Shown: positions 9,059 through 19,556 of the stretch, one piece after another
How positions within the stretch are numbered: position 1 is the stretch's first letter
Layout of the letters: every line of letters begins with the position of its first letter
Assembly: GCA_023424395.1 (NCBI GenBank)
Contig: JAFADY010000010.1
Location: 145,997 to 209,996 of the forward strand
Direction: 5' to 3'
Length of the DNA: 64,000 nucleotides
Source: Bacteroidota bacterium
GTDB taxonomy: Bacteria; Bacteroidota; Bacteroidia; Bacteroidales; Dysgonomonadaceae
The notes under the pieces: generated by a model
Databases searched by the model: none
What the model was told of the DNA's origin: nothing
The model's input: only the letters and a program-made list of their open reading frames with translations
Position numbers and translations under genes: made by a program

Positions 9059-9736
9059 ATGAAAACAAAAAAAAATTATGGTGTGATCGCAGCAACAATC
9101 GTTCTTTTTTTCGCCTGCGAAAAAGATGGAATAACAATCACCCCGATCAAAAATTTCATCTCGGAAGGAAATGTTGACGGGTATATCGAGAATTTAACAA
9201 CCCCCGTAGTACACGATTATTATTCGGCTCCCCAGGGCAAATCGCTTTGCGTCGGATGGAACGGTAACGGATATAGTATGCGCGGCTTCCTGAGTTTCAA
9301 CATCGCCGAAATCATGCCGGCTTCGGGTAAAGAATTGATTATTGACGATGCCGTGCTGCAAGTTTATGAGTCAAACACAAACATGCACCCTTTCGATGGT
9401 TCAGGTACGCGGGTAGTAAATTGTTATTTGGTAAATTATGACACGTTGGATAAAACCGATTACACCCAGGCATCGCTTGCCGATTGCGGTATTATTGCCA
9501 CCTGGGGATATAATGTGTTGGAAGAACATGCGTTGAAAGTAACAACGCCCGTGAATAATTTTATAAAAGCAAACCCAACCGGTAGCAAAATTCAGTTCCG
9601 TTTGCAGTTTGTGCCCGACGGAAATGTTCAAACGCCATCACCACTCACAAATTCCATGTGGCTTATTTTTTCGGGCGACGAAACCGGCAAATCGGACTAT
9701 CGTCCGAAACTGACGATAAAATATCATTATAGGTAA
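9059..9736 (+). CDS. DNRLRE-like secreted lipoprotein
   Basis: A 225-residue protein with a lipoprotein signal ending in LFFACEKDG, where the Cys (about residue 20) would carry the lipid anchor. The body looks like a single beta-sandwich of the DNRLRE/CBM96-like type: MRGFLSFNIAEIMPASGKELIIDDAVLQVYE near the start, and SDYRPKLTIKYHYR closing the domain at the C-terminus. Such domains occur in surface proteins of Bacteroidota and Firmicutes and are thought to be structural or carbohydrate-binding. It is the first of six same-strand genes for exported proteins, 31 bp before the barrel gene. No clear -7 box lies immediately upstream. Function is unknown. Confidence 0.75.
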   Translation: MKTKKNYGVIAATIVLFFACEKDGITITPIKNFISEGNVDGYIENLTTPVVHDYYSAPQGKSLCVGWNGNGYSMRGFLSFNIAEIMPASGKELIIDDAVLQVYESNTNMHPFDGSGTRVVNCYLVNYDTLDKTDYTQASLADCGIIATWGYNVLEEHALKVTTPVNNFIKANPTGSKIQFRLQFVPDGNVQTPSPLTNSMWLIFSGDETGKSDYRPKLTIKYHYR

Positions 9737-9767
9737 CAGAAAATTTCCGGATCATTTTAGCACTTTT

Positions 9768-11459
9768 ATGAAAACCGTAAAAAATTATAAGATTCTATAT
9801 CTGATGCTGTTTTTTGCGTTGACAAACGGAGTCTTTGCACAGGACTTATCTAATTTAAAGAATGAAAAACCTTTTGTTTTTAATGGTAACATTGGGTTAA
9901 ATACATCTTTTTACGATGTTTCGGGTATTCCTGCAAGGCAAACGCCGTTTGCTTACGGTATAAATGCCAACGCCACTTTAACCGTGTACGGTATTAGTAT
10001 GCCGTTTTCCATCACGTGGTATAGCAACGATAAAGCTGGATTTAACCAACCTTTCAATCACTTTGGTATTAGTCCGACTTATAAATGGCTGACCGTACAC
10101 TTGGGGTATCGAAACGTCTCTTTTTCAGAATTTACGTTGAACGGATATACCTTTCTCGGGGCCGGTGTTGAAGCGCGCCCCGAGAAATTCCGACTGGGCG
10201 CCGTTTATGGCAAATTCAACCAAAATTCCCAATTCGATTTAGCAATGGCAGACAGCATCCCGAAACTTACACGAACGGGTTGGGCTGCAAAAATCGGGTA
10301 TGGAACCGACAACCGTTTCGTGGATGTTTCATTGCTGCGCATTGGCGATGATCCAAAAAAATTCACGGATAGTCTGGCAAAATCAGGACAGCCCACACCT
10401 GCCCAAAATCTGGCAGTGGGTTTAACGTCGAGGTTTGCGATTACCCCGAAACTGATTTTTAATTTCGATGGCTCCATGAGTTTTTTTACCGATAACCGGA
10501 CAATTGCCAAATCAGATTCGATCGCCAATGGCTTACTCCGTTTTGCCGGTAATTTCATAACGGTAAATAACACCAGCGAATACCATAAAGCCATCAAAAC
10601 CGGATTGAGTTACCGTTTTTCGCAAACCGTTATTTCAGGCTTTGAATATCGCCGTATAGATCCGGGCTTTCAATCCATGGGAAGTTATTTTTTTAACGAC
10701 GACGTGGAGATGTTTACGTTTAATCAAACGGCTTCTTTCCGGGAAAATAAAATCAACGCTCGCGGCTCGCTGGGTTTTCAACGCGATAATTTGAACGAAA
10801 ACAAAAAAAGTACGGCAAAACGCGTTATTGGTTCGTTATCGGGTAATTACAACATAAATGAACATTGGGGAATAGATGCATCTTACAGTAACTTTTCTAC
10901 CAATCAGCGTGCGTTTAAAACGGCACAAAACGATAGTTTAATAATCTATCAGGTAAATCACAACATGATGTTGATGCCTCGTGTAATGATAACATCCGAA
11001 ACCGCATCGCACATGATAATGCTTAATCTCAACTGGATGAAGCTGGACGACAGAAATAAGCAAACGCAGGATCAAACAAATACCGATACGTATGTTGCTA
11101 TGTTAATGTACAATCTTGGACTTCCGAAAATAAAATTAAACATTACCTCCGGAGTGAATTATACCAATATGGTCAATAAAAACTACAACAATAAGTTAAT
11201 GGGGGCAACACTTAATCTGGCAAAAACATTTTTGGAAGATAAGTTGTCTCTTAACTTAAACAACTCTTTTATGATCAATAAGATAAATAGCGATAATGGG
11301 ACGGTTTTGAATCTCGGACTAACGATGAACTATTGTTTTCTATCAAAGCATGGCGTTACGCTAAACTTTAATACGATAAACAATACGTTTTCCAATTCAA
11401 ACACCGTTCCGTCATTTAACGAATTTAGAGGAGATATAGGTTATGTTTTCACATTCTAA
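9768..11459 (+). CDS. Putative outer-membrane beta-barrel protein
   Basis: A 563-residue protein with a cleavable signal peptide (LMLFFALTNGVFAQ). The mature part is a run of alternating amphipathic strands with frequent aromatic residues and short turns (LGYRNVSFSEFTLNGYTFLGAG, AIKTGLSYRFSQTVISGFEYRRID). It ends in YVFTF, and a C-terminal Phe is typical of outer-membrane barrels. No plug or TonB box is visible. The last 17 bp overlap the start of the 1978-residue protein gene, so translation of the two is coupled. A role as membrane anchor or export partner for that surface protein is an inference from the overlap. The exact family is not recognised. Confidence 0.72.
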   Translation: MKTVKNYKILYLMLFFALTNGVFAQDLSNLKNEKPFVFNGNIGLNTSFYDVSGIPARQTPFAYGINANATLTVYGISMPFSITWYSNDKAGFNQPFNHFGISPTYKWLTVHLGYRNVSFSEFTLNGYTFLGAGVEARPEKFRLGAVYGKFNQNSQFDLAMADSIPKLTRTGWAAKIGYGTDNRFVDVSLLRIGDDPKKFTDSLAKSGQPTPAQNLAVGLTSRFAITPKLIFNFDGSMSFFTDNRTIAKSDSIANGLLRFAGNFITVNNTSEYHKAIKTGLSYRFSQTVISGFEYRRIDPGFQSMGSYFFNDDVEMFTFNQTASFRENKINARGSLGFQRDNLNENKKSTAKRVIGSLSGNYNINEHWGIDASYSNFSTNQRAFKTAQNDSLIIYQVNHNMMLMPRVMITSETASHMIMLNLNWMKLDDRNKQTQDQTNTDTYVAMLMYNLGLPKIKLNITSGVNYTNMVNKNYNNKLMGATLNLAKTFLEDKLSLNLNNSFMINKINSDNGTVLNLGLTMNYCFLSKHGVTLNFNTINNTFSNSNTVPSFNEFRGDIGYVFTF

Positions 11460-14400
11460 AAAAATAAATATTAAACCATTATTGATCGTGTTGATAGGGT
11501 TGGCGGTATTCTGCAACATGCAGGCACAAATAACACAAACCGTTTCTGTAATGCCTCCTTATTCCAACAAATTATCGGATTACATAGCGTCGCCGGGTAA
11601 AATCAACAGTATTATAAAATGTTCAGGCTTCGACAAAGTTGAATTCAGAATATTTATTCGCGGTACGATAACGAGTACGGATGAATCCATAATTATCCGT
11701 ACCAAAAACGACTATAAACCCGCCACGCCTATAATTATCAAAGGGACATTAACCCCAGACGGAGCTCCGATATTTATGCCTTACATGCTTACATACAGCA
11801 ATATTCTTCAGATATTTAACCAGCAGCAATTGGAATATCTGGGAGTTACCCGTGAGCAGGTGGCACAACAGGGACTTCCTGAAAACACTTATCAAATTTG
11901 TTTTTCTATTTACGACTATGAAACAGGAAGGCCTTTTTCAAGCGTATCAGTTTGTAGCAACGTTTTCACCGTTTCATCGGTTGAAGCGCCCATGATTATT
12001 AGTCCGATCAATCGCATTTCACTTAGCGAGCCGGAAACCAAAAATGTGGTTTTCACGTGGACGCGCCCTGCCGGAGCTCCTGTTAGTACACAATATAAAC
12101 TCAAGATAATTCAATTAAACAATGAGAACACCAATTATCAGGATTTTATAAGATCGGCCGGTTATCCTACTTTTTTTGAAACGACCGTTACGGGAAATAC
12201 ATATCTCTATTCTGCTACCAATCCACAGTTTACCCACGGTAAAACCTATGCTTTTGTGGTTTCAGCTATTGATCCTGCCGGAGGAACTGCCTTTCGGAAC
12301 AAAGGTTTCAGCGAAGTAAATGTGTTCACTTACCAGCCCGATGAACAAAAAATCATGAGTGGGAGCTTGCCTGGCGGAGTAAATACCGGTCAGCCGAAAA
12401 TAAATTTTAATCTGGACAAAAAAATTACGCCTGTAGCCTTATCTCTCACTACGTTAAAAGGAACGCTGGTATATAAATACAAAAACGGCAATAAAAAATA
12501 TCCGCTATCTAAGGCGAAAATTAAATTGATCACCAAATATATTGTGAAATATGCCGATGGAAGTATTAATGAAGAGATGACCCGAAAAAACATATCTACC
12601 GGTAATTATATAGACGGAAAAGAGATTGCCGTGACAACAACCGGCGATAACGGCATTTTTTCGTTTACCTTCTTATCCAATAGCAAGGGTGAGCCACTGG
12701 CAGACACGGACTGTTCCGTAAAAGTTGCCGACTTAAACCAACCTGATAACACAACGAATGAAGTTTTTCTGGCCGATTTGTCATCTCACACAAAGCGAGG
12801 AGGTCCTATGCCCGATGATGCACCTGCAATCATTACCAGTGGCGGAGAAAATTCCTGTAAATTGTATCTTGCTTATGCCATAGAAATAGAAGGGGAACAT
12901 TCCCTGTATTACCTAAATCCTGATCAGGAAACACGATTTTTTTTCGAGGCAAAAGGTGGCGAACCCAATGATGTCGGAGAAGTTATTTCGTTTGTTAAAA
13001 CGGTAGATGTGAAAGTAAAAGTAAAATCGGGAAAAAGCGATTTGGCCATTAATTCAAGTCAGGAATTAGCCAACATGAACGTTTTCGTGTTTCGAAAGAT
13101 AAATTTCGATTATCCACCCATATTTCCCGCCGCCGATGTAACACCCGACAAGGAAGATAACTTTCCGGCGCCGGTAGCTTCCATGGAATGCGTAGGCAAA
13201 GGATTAACCGATCAAAACGGGGTGGCAAAAATTTCTTCGTTGGTGTTTAACGATAACCCAACGTATCAGTACTATCTTTATGTCAATAATTCACAAAATT
13301 ACAATTACGAAACAGATGCACCCATTTGCATAGATTTTGCCGAATTGGTTGCTCTTAAGACAACATCTCCAAACGGACAACCTAATTTTATTGATCAATC
13401 AACCCCCGGATATGAAACGATGAGGAACATGCGGTCGTCCTTCAGTTATTTTTCGCCAAGTTACAGCAGTATCAAAAATGGATACGATTATATGGTGGAA
13501 CTGAAAACACGGTTTCCGTCGCTGCGTATTATTTTGCAGGAAACCGATGGACTGAAAAAACTCGACCAATCGGCACAAGTAACACTTAAAGAAAAATATT
13601 CCAACGGAAATGCGGTCTTTGCACTCAATATGTTTCAGGGTGTGCAGGGAGAATTGATATTGTCTAAACCTATGGCGTATTACGATAAAGGAACTTACGA
13701 ACTCAACAACTTAGGATTGGAATTGCATGATGCCAAAACAATCGTAGGCCCTGAACGTACCGTAACCGTAAAAACAGTAGGTTTTGCCGATACCACTTTC
13801 GTGGTAAAAAACGGACAAGGGCTTAAAATGGGTGAACGGTATCAAATGATCATAACCATGCGCTACGGGGCAACGTTCATCGGTCGTATTATAGATGCCG
13901 AAACACGAGAACCACTGCCAAATGCAGCATTGAAAATTTTGGGAGAAATGTCCAAAGTTACCACAACCAATACTCAGGGAGACTTTTCGGTTGAAACACG
14001 TAAATTAAATTCAATGCGTTCCGTAGAAATTTCGCATGGAGGATATATAACCGATACGGTGCAGGTAAAATTGGACAAAGATAAAAATCAGTACTACTTC
14101 GAATTGTACCGCAAAGCCCGACGGCTTCGTGTTATCGTATGGGGCAAAAATGATTATGCCGCAGGCATAGAAGTTTCATTGCCGGATGTGCCGGGAAGTT
14201 GGGAAAGAGACTACAGTAAAGTGCCCGGTTCTCAGGTATTATCCAGACAAATAAGTGGTGCGTTGCCAACAATGCCCGCTATTACAACGGGCGTTGTGGT
14301 GGAAAAAATGAAAAAGCAGCCGGTTACGCCTCCTTCATCCGCCCCATCATCAAAAACCACTAAACTTGGCGCATCAAAAACAAACATATCCACTGCCTCA

Positions 14401-17379
14401 AATCAAAGCACTTTCCAGAGCGGAATAACGCTCGTTAACGCCACTTACAAAGAAATAACGGGAAGCGATGGTATAGTCGATTTCTCTTTTGCCGGTGGAC
14501 AGAGTGACCGTTTCAAAGTGCTTATCGCCAACTCGGCCAATTCTGCGGATAATTATCCGAGAATTATTAAGGAAGTAGATATCCCTTATTCCAAAGATTA
14601 TATGGGAACCCTTTTACAGGTGGTTTTGGAGGAAGGTGGATGTCTATCGGGAGTTGTGTATGTAGGTGAGTCTAATAATAAACCACTACCTGGCATTGAT
14701 GTTACAGCCACAATTAGCGGACAAACGGAAGAGTACAAAATAGAAACCAAAACAGATGTAAATGGAAAATATATGTTGCGAAATTTGCCCGTTAATAAGG
14801 CCTTTAAGCTACAGGTAAGCTCCACGAAAGCGGGAAACAATTTTGTCGGGTATCAAAACGATCAATACATGCTCTCAAAATCTGGCACGGAATGCCAAAA
14901 TCAGGATTTTCACATGAAAACCGTTGATGGCGCAGATGTTACTACGTTTCTCGGTTTTCCTTTTGCCGCCACCGATTTTAAGGAGTTATCCGGTGATAAA
15001 ATATCGCTTTCAGGAACAATTACCCTGCCTGCAAACAAATATTTTGGTGAACAAATTATTGATGTTTCTAACGTGGAAATGAAGAAAAGCGGTAGGAGCA
15101 ATGCGAATGGAGATGCCTTATTAATACCGGTTACGTTACCTTTTGTAACCGATAAGAATGAGATAACCATCACTATGCCGGGTAATTACAATGCGCTTGT
15201 TAGCGATGCTTCAGGATTGAAATTAGATGTGTTTGATGCTAATCAGGTACAAGGCGAGATGAAAGCCCGTGTTCAGATAAATCAAACGAATAACAGCAGG
15301 TTGAATGGTAATTTCGGAGGTTATGGTTATAGTTTACCCGATTTGTATTTGACACAAACGCCAGGCGCCACAAACACAAATATACCGATCTTCAGAAGTT
15401 CGGGCGATATTGGTTCTTCAACCATCGGGATCAACGGACTCTATTTGTCCGACGGGAAAAATGAAACATTAACATATAGCATAGACGGATTTGAAAATAA
15501 AGCGATTACACAGCCTGATAAATCATTCTTCGATAAAAACGGATTAACGCTGCAAACAAAGTTAAAGGCTGCCATTGCCAACCTGAACCCCACAAACGTT
15601 GAATTGGATGCCGGTACCATCAATATTTCCAAACAAGGACTGAAAACCGTCAATCAAAAACCTTTCAGTGTGAATATGGGAAAATGGATGCTGAAATGCA
15701 ACAATTGGACGATAACAAACGAGGGTGTTAATGTGGCCGATGCAACACTTTCCACCGGTGTGGATGTAAAAATCGAAAACTTAAAATTTACGTCGCAAGC
15801 GCTCATAACCGATAAGGCGGTTGTTCATTTGGAAAAAGTGAAACTGCTTGGCGTAAAAGATTTAATCATAAATACTCAACAGAAAGGATTGACATATAAG
15901 TACCTGCACGACGGAGTTTCGGGCTGGAGTTTATATGCAACACCCGGTGCCGGGCAAACTACCGTAGCTACACTGGATGGATTGCCGGGATTAAATCCGG
16001 GTGAAAAAATCGAGTTTCTGACCGTGGACTTCAATAGCGAAGGCGAAAGCACACTGGCACTCAACAGCCATAAATTCAGAATATACAACATTGTGGATTT
16101 CACACCTTATCCTTCCACCATGATGTATGTTACGCCAACTTCGTTGAAACTGCAGGGAACGTACGATTTCGGCATACCGGAATACATAAAACCGTCGGGA
16201 GCCATGGGATTTTTCAAAGAGGGCAATAACATCGTTTTCGATATGATGGATATGGATGCGTTTAGCTTCACGCATCACAATGTTCATTATAATCTCACGT
16301 ATGATTATGTCCTTTCTAACGGTTTATTCATTGCAAAAGGCACCGTTGAGGAACCTGGAAATTTACCTGAATTGAATGTAACGATGAGCCATACGAATAC
16401 CGAAACCAAAATAGATATAGACAAAGGACAAAAATTGCCGATGGGTACGGGCAAGGAACTGGCAAATCTGGTGGGTGGTAACAAAGTAGTTAGCCAAGCG
16501 TGGGATGTGCTGCGTTTTGTAGGCGATATAAAGGGATTGAATAACATTGCCCCGGGACAAAAAATGAATTTCGAAGTGAAAGGGGCGGTACAAGCCACCG
16601 GACAACAGATAAACGTGAGCGATATACCCTCGTTTCCCGGTTTGAGTATAACGTATGACTTGCCCAACGCACGTTTTATCGGAAGCGCAGCGTTGGATAT
16701 GAATTTAGGCGGTTTGAAACTACAGGGCAATGTAAATACGTTGATGGACAGTCAGGGATGGTTATTTAATACAAGCGGGCTGGTGGAAATTCCGGGAATA
16801 GGCGGAGCAAATCTTTACGGATTGTTCGGTAATTACACAAATATGCCGCCTGAAGTGTCTAGTACCATCAGAAGCGCCGTATGCTTACCAAACGGGTTTA
16901 ATACAAACCTGAAAGGATTTTTCCTGTCGGCGGGACTCACCAAACAAATTTTGCCTAAAATTGATCACAATTATGGTATTGTTTCGGTAACGGCCGGCGT
17001 GGACGTGAGTGTAAATGCCCGGACGTATATGGTATTCGGACAAGGAACAACATTCGGGTTGGGCATTCTTGCCGAAGGACACGCTTATTTGGGCGGATCA
17101 TGTCTGGCCACGTGTACTTCGGCAAATGCTGATGCCGGGTTGCAATTGGGAATTGGCGGGGATTACAATACCCAATCGCATTTTTACAATATTGATGGAT
17201 GTTCAAGCTTAAATTTGAAAATATCTGCCAGCCAGTGTGTCCCAGTCTTGGTTGGTTGTGGCCCTTGTGTATCCGTTAACCTTGTCGATTTTACCATCGG
17301 TGCATTGGTTCATTTGGATAATACCAACGGTTTTTCGATGGGAATTACTACTCAAAGCTGTGATCAACAATGTAAATGA
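11443..17379 (+). CDS. Giant (1978-residue) secreted surface protein
   Basis: The signal peptide is residues 1-29 (LLIVLIGLAVFCNMQAQ). An N-terminal domain (about 30-290: PPYSNKLSDYIASPGKI, LPENTYQICFSIYDYETGRP) resembles the TANFOR-type N-terminus of large Bacteroidota surface proteins, followed by an Fn3-like segment (VVFTWTRPAGAP). Two carboxypeptidase-regulatory-like beta-sandwiches lie near 808-890 (GRIIDAETREPLPNAALKI) and 1065-1150 (GVVYVGESNNKPLPGIDV). A Ser/Thr/Pro linker covers about 960-990. The rest (1180-1880) is a long beta-rich, Asn/Gly/Thr-rich stretch. The last 95 residues hold eight Cys (SCLATCTSA, GCGPCVSV, SCDQQCK). No canonical LPxTG or obvious T9SS tail is visible. It overlaps the barrel gene by 17 bp and the Fn3 gene by 4 bp. 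Function is unknown; adhesion or matrix structure is a guess. Confidence 0.8.
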   Translation: MFSHSKKINIKPLLIVLIGLAVFCNMQAQITQTVSVMPPYSNKLSDYIASPGKINSIIKCSGFDKVEFRIFIRGTITSTDESIIIRTKNDYKPATPIIIKGTLTPDGAPIFMPYMLTYSNILQIFNQQQLEYLGVTREQVAQQGLPENTYQICFSIYDYETGRPFSSVSVCSNVFTVSSVEAPMIISPINRISLSEPETKNVVFTWTRPAGAPVSTQYKLKIIQLNNENTNYQDFIRSAGYPTFFETTVTGNTYLYSATNPQFTHGKTYAFVVSAIDPAGGTAFRNKGFSEVNVFTYQPDEQKIMSGSLPGGVNTGQPKINFNLDKKITPVALSLTTLKGTLVYKYKNGNKKYPLSKAKIKLITKYIVKYADGSINEEMTRKNISTGNYIDGKEIAVTTTGDNGIFSFTFLSNSKGEPLADTDCSVKVADLNQPDNTTNEVFLADLSSHTKRGGPMPDDAPAIITSGGENSCKLYLAYAIEIEGEHSLYYLNPDQETRFFFEAKGGEPNDVGEVISFVKTVDVKVKVKSGKSDLAINSSQELANMNVFVFRKINFDYPPIFPAADVTPDKEDNFPAPVASMECVGKGLTDQNGVAKISSLVFNDNPTYQYYLYVNNSQNYNYETDAPICIDFAELVALKTTSPNGQPNFIDQSTPGYETMRNMRSSFSYFSPSYSSIKNGYDYMVELKTRFPSLRIILQETDGLKKLDQSAQVTLKEKYSNGNAVFALNMFQGVQGELILSKPMAYYDKGTYELNNLGLELHDAKTIVGPERTVTVKTVGFADTTFVVKNGQGLKMGERYQMIITMRYGATFIGRIIDAETREPLPNAALKILGEMSKVTTTNTQGDFSVETRKLNSMRSVEISHGGYITDTVQVKLDKDKNQYYFELYRKARRLRVIVWGKNDYAAGIEVSLPDVPGSWERDYSKVPGSQVLSRQISGALPTMPAITTGVVVEKMKKQPVTPPSSAPSSKTTKLGASKTNISTASNQSTFQSGITLVNATYKEITGSDGIVDFSFAGGQSDRFKVLIANSANSADNYPRIIKEVDIPYSKDYMGTLLQVVLEEGGCLSGVVYVGESNNKPLPGIDVTATISGQTEEYKIETKTDVNGKYMLRNLPVNKAFKLQVSSTKAGNNFVGYQNDQYMLSKSGTECQNQDFHMKTVDGADVTTFLGFPFAATDFKELSGDKISLSGTITLPANKYFGEQIIDVSNVEMKKSGRSNANGDALLIPVTLPFVTDKNEITITMPGNYNALVSDASGLKLDVFDANQVQGEMKARVQINQTNNSRLNGNFGGYGYSLPDLYLTQTPGATNTNIPIFRSSGDIGSSTIGINGLYLSDGKNETLTYSIDGFENKAITQPDKSFFDKNGLTLQTKLKAAIANLNPTNVELDAGTINISKQGLKTVNQKPFSVNMGKWMLKCNNWTITNEGVNVADATLSTGVDVKIENLKFTSQALITDKAVVHLEKVKLLGVKDLIINTQQKGLTYKYLHDGVSGWSLYATPGAGQTTVATLDGLPGLNPGEKIEFLTVDFNSEGESTLALNSHKFRIYNIVDFTPYPSTMMYVTPTSLKLQGTYDFGIPEYIKPSGAMGFFKEGNNIVFDMMDMDAFSFTHHNVHYNLTYDYVLSNGLFIAKGTVEEPGNLPELNVTMSHTNTETKIDIDKGQKLPMGTGKELANLVGGNKVVSQAWDVLRFVGDIKGLNNIAPGQKMNFEVKGAVQATGQQINVSDIPSFPGLSITYDLPNARFIGSAALDMNLGGLKLQGNVNTLMDSQGWLFNTSGLVEIPGIGGANLYGLFGNYTNMPPEVSSTIRSAVCLPNGFNTNLKGFFLSAGLTKQILPKIDHNYGIVSVTAGVDVSVNARTYMVFGQGTTFGLGILAEGHAYLGGSCLATCTSANADAGLQLGIGGDYNTQSHFYNIDGCSSLNLKISASQCVPVLVGCGPCVSVNLVDFTIGALVHLDNTNGFSMGITTQSCDQQCK

Positions 17380-19418
17380 CTCCGACAACTGAAAATTTAA
17401 GTGATATGAAAAATTCAATCATACATCAACGATTCTTGTTCAGAATAAGCATCGTAATTGTTTTGAGCTTGTCCATAACTGCATCTGTGTTTGCGCAGAG
17501 AGAAACAGAAATGGCAGTGCCTGCTCCCAAAGGAATTCTGATCTTTACGGGAATGGAGCTGGCAAACGGAAACAAAGTGGACAGCTACACCTTGGAACGC
17601 TCTTACGACAAACGTCAATGGGAAAATTTCACCGAACAGAAATCGCCCGTAGGTTGGGAAACATTTCAGGCCAATATAGAAAAATGGAAACCCGATTTTG
17701 GGTTTCAAGGACTTCCCAAAACCGATGAGTTGCGGAAACTGTGGCAAAAATGCGAAACGGCAAACGTTATCGACAGTATGGGATATTGGGCAAATGCAAC
17801 TATCATTCGTTTGGCAGCTGGTATCGCGTTTTACGACCAGACAGCCGCAAAGGACAAAAAAGTGTGGTACAGGGTGAAAGCGTTGAAAAACGGCAAAGCC
17901 GTTTCAGAAAACATTTCCATACCGGTTCAGCATCCGTTCGTCCCACAGTACGACGCCATCACATTGAACGATAAAAACGTGGATAAAACCGTTTTCTATC
18001 TTAAATGGCAATCGGAAGGCAGCAATTCTGCGCCGTATTTTGGTATCCGGTATTACGAAGACGGACAGTTAAAACAAGCATGCGGATCGCTCGCCAATTA
18101 TAATATTGGCGCCGTCAAGTATTACATTTTTCAGGACTCCACCCGGTATTTAAAATCAGACCGTCAGTATTTCCTAAATCCGCTTGACGTGTACGGAAAT
18201 CTCGGGCTGGCAACCGACATTGTGTTGGTTTCGGCTCTGTCGGTAAACAGAACTTTCTTTCAGCGAACCAAAGCGGTTACCGATCCCAAAGGTTTTGGCG
18301 TGATATTGAGTTGGCGGCTACAGAACACGAAACTCCTGACCGGATTGAAAATCTACAGAAGCGATTCATTCGACCAAAAGGAATACGAATTGGCAGCCAC
18401 CATTCCGGCAACGGATACTACGTACATTGACCGCAAAATTGTTCCTGACAAAATGTATTACTACTATTTGGAAACCGTGAGTGCTCAGAACGATTTGCCA
18501 CAGCAAAGCAACATTTTTTTCAATGCGGCTTACGATAAGCTGAAACCTGTTCCTCCAAGCACCAGTCAGGTGAAGGATAAGAAAAAAGGGGTGATCGTCA
18601 ATGTAAAGGCTACAGAAATGAACTTGTCAGGTGTGAAAATATACCGCAGCGACGGATTTTCTCCGAAACTTTATCCTATTACCGACATTCTCAAATTAAC
18701 TAACAACGAAGTCACTTACACCGATACCAGTAGTGTTTTAACTGGTGAACGAACCTTTTTGTACGCCGCTACAGCAGTTAACACAAGTTCTGAAGAAAGT
18801 GCTTTTTCCGATACCATTACCGTTCATCCCGATATAAAAACCGTACCGCCGTCGCCCAACCGGTTATCGGTTTACGAAGAAGACAACACGGTCAATCTTG
18901 TTTGGGAAGATGTGAAAATAAGGTATCGGGCAACTCAAGGCTATAACGTGTATCGTCGTGATTTACCGAACGGGAAATTCACACTCTTACAGCCAAAAGA
19001 CAGTGTGGTGCGCATTCCGATGTTTACCGACAAATCCGTACAACCCGGCAAAAACTACGAGTATGCCATACAAACTGTGGACGATTTGGGTGGTATTAGC
19101 GAGTCGATGGCATTATTTCCTATAGTCGTAAAACAAATTCAATTACCCATTCCTTCGAACATTTGGCTGACTCAAAACGACGGTAAAGTTATCGTACAAT
19201 GGTCAGAAATGATGGATACCAACGAGCTAAAAGTGAATCTATATCGCTATCAGCGAGGCGGGAAACCTCAATTGTTGAAAACATTCCTGTCCAATGAGCG
19301 GAAATTTGAAGACTCGAAAGTGAAAAAAAGCGGTTTATATTTCTATTACACCACTTTCACCGATGATAAGAAAAACGAAAGCTCCCATTCGCAGGAAGCG
19401 GGAATTCGGATAGAGTAA
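17376..19418 (+). CDS. Secreted fibronectin type III repeat protein
   Basis: A 680-residue exported protein. The reading frame opens with an ATGA overlap on the previous stop. A second ATG at 17406 gives a better signal peptide (KNSIIHQRFLFRISIVIVLS), so either start is possible. After an N-terminal domain of about 190 residues come at least four Fn3-like units near 290-390, 390-490, 490-590 and 590-680. Each has the recurring GxxIYRSD or YNVYRRD strand and a closing YxYxxxTV strand (GLKIYRSDSFDQKEYEL, GVKIYRSDGFSPKLY, YEYAIQTVDDLGG). The coupling suggests it is made with the giant surface protein and may bind it. No enzymatic motif is visible. Confidence 0.78.
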   Translation: MTPTTENLSDMKNSIIHQRFLFRISIVIVLSLSITASVFAQRETEMAVPAPKGILIFTGMELANGNKVDSYTLERSYDKRQWENFTEQKSPVGWETFQANIEKWKPDFGFQGLPKTDELRKLWQKCETANVIDSMGYWANATIIRLAAGIAFYDQTAAKDKKVWYRVKALKNGKAVSENISIPVQHPFVPQYDAITLNDKNVDKTVFYLKWQSEGSNSAPYFGIRYYEDGQLKQACGSLANYNIGAVKYYIFQDSTRYLKSDRQYFLNPLDVYGNLGLATDIVLVSALSVNRTFFQRTKAVTDPKGFGVILSWRLQNTKLLTGLKIYRSDSFDQKEYELAATIPATDTTYIDRKIVPDKMYYYYLETVSAQNDLPQQSNIFFNAAYDKLKPVPPSTSQVKDKKKGVIVNVKATEMNLSGVKIYRSDGFSPKLYPITDILKLTNNEVTYTDTSSVLTGERTFLYAATAVNTSSEESAFSDTITVHPDIKTVPPSPNRLSVYEEDNTVNLVWEDVKIRYRATQGYNVYRRDLPNGKFTLLQPKDSVVRIPMFTDKSVQPGKNYEYAIQTVDDLGGISESMALFPIVVKQIQLPIPSNIWLTQNDGKVIVQWSEMMDTNELKVNLYRYQRGGKPQLLKTFLSNERKFEDSKVKKSGLYFYYTTFTDDKKNESSHSQEAGIRIE

Positions 19419-19556
19419 AAAATAATGGACAATGATTGTAATCAATCTGACGATACAAAACCAGAGAGATGTCTTTAGGTTTCCCTTAATATTCAAGTTG
19501 CCTGCAATAAGCGACAGATTTAAATGAATATAATAGAATTTAAAAAAATAGAAAAC

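Noticed and set aside
9768..11459. SusC/TonB-dependent transporter
   Set aside because: The protein is too short (563 residues) and lacks a plug domain and TonB box.
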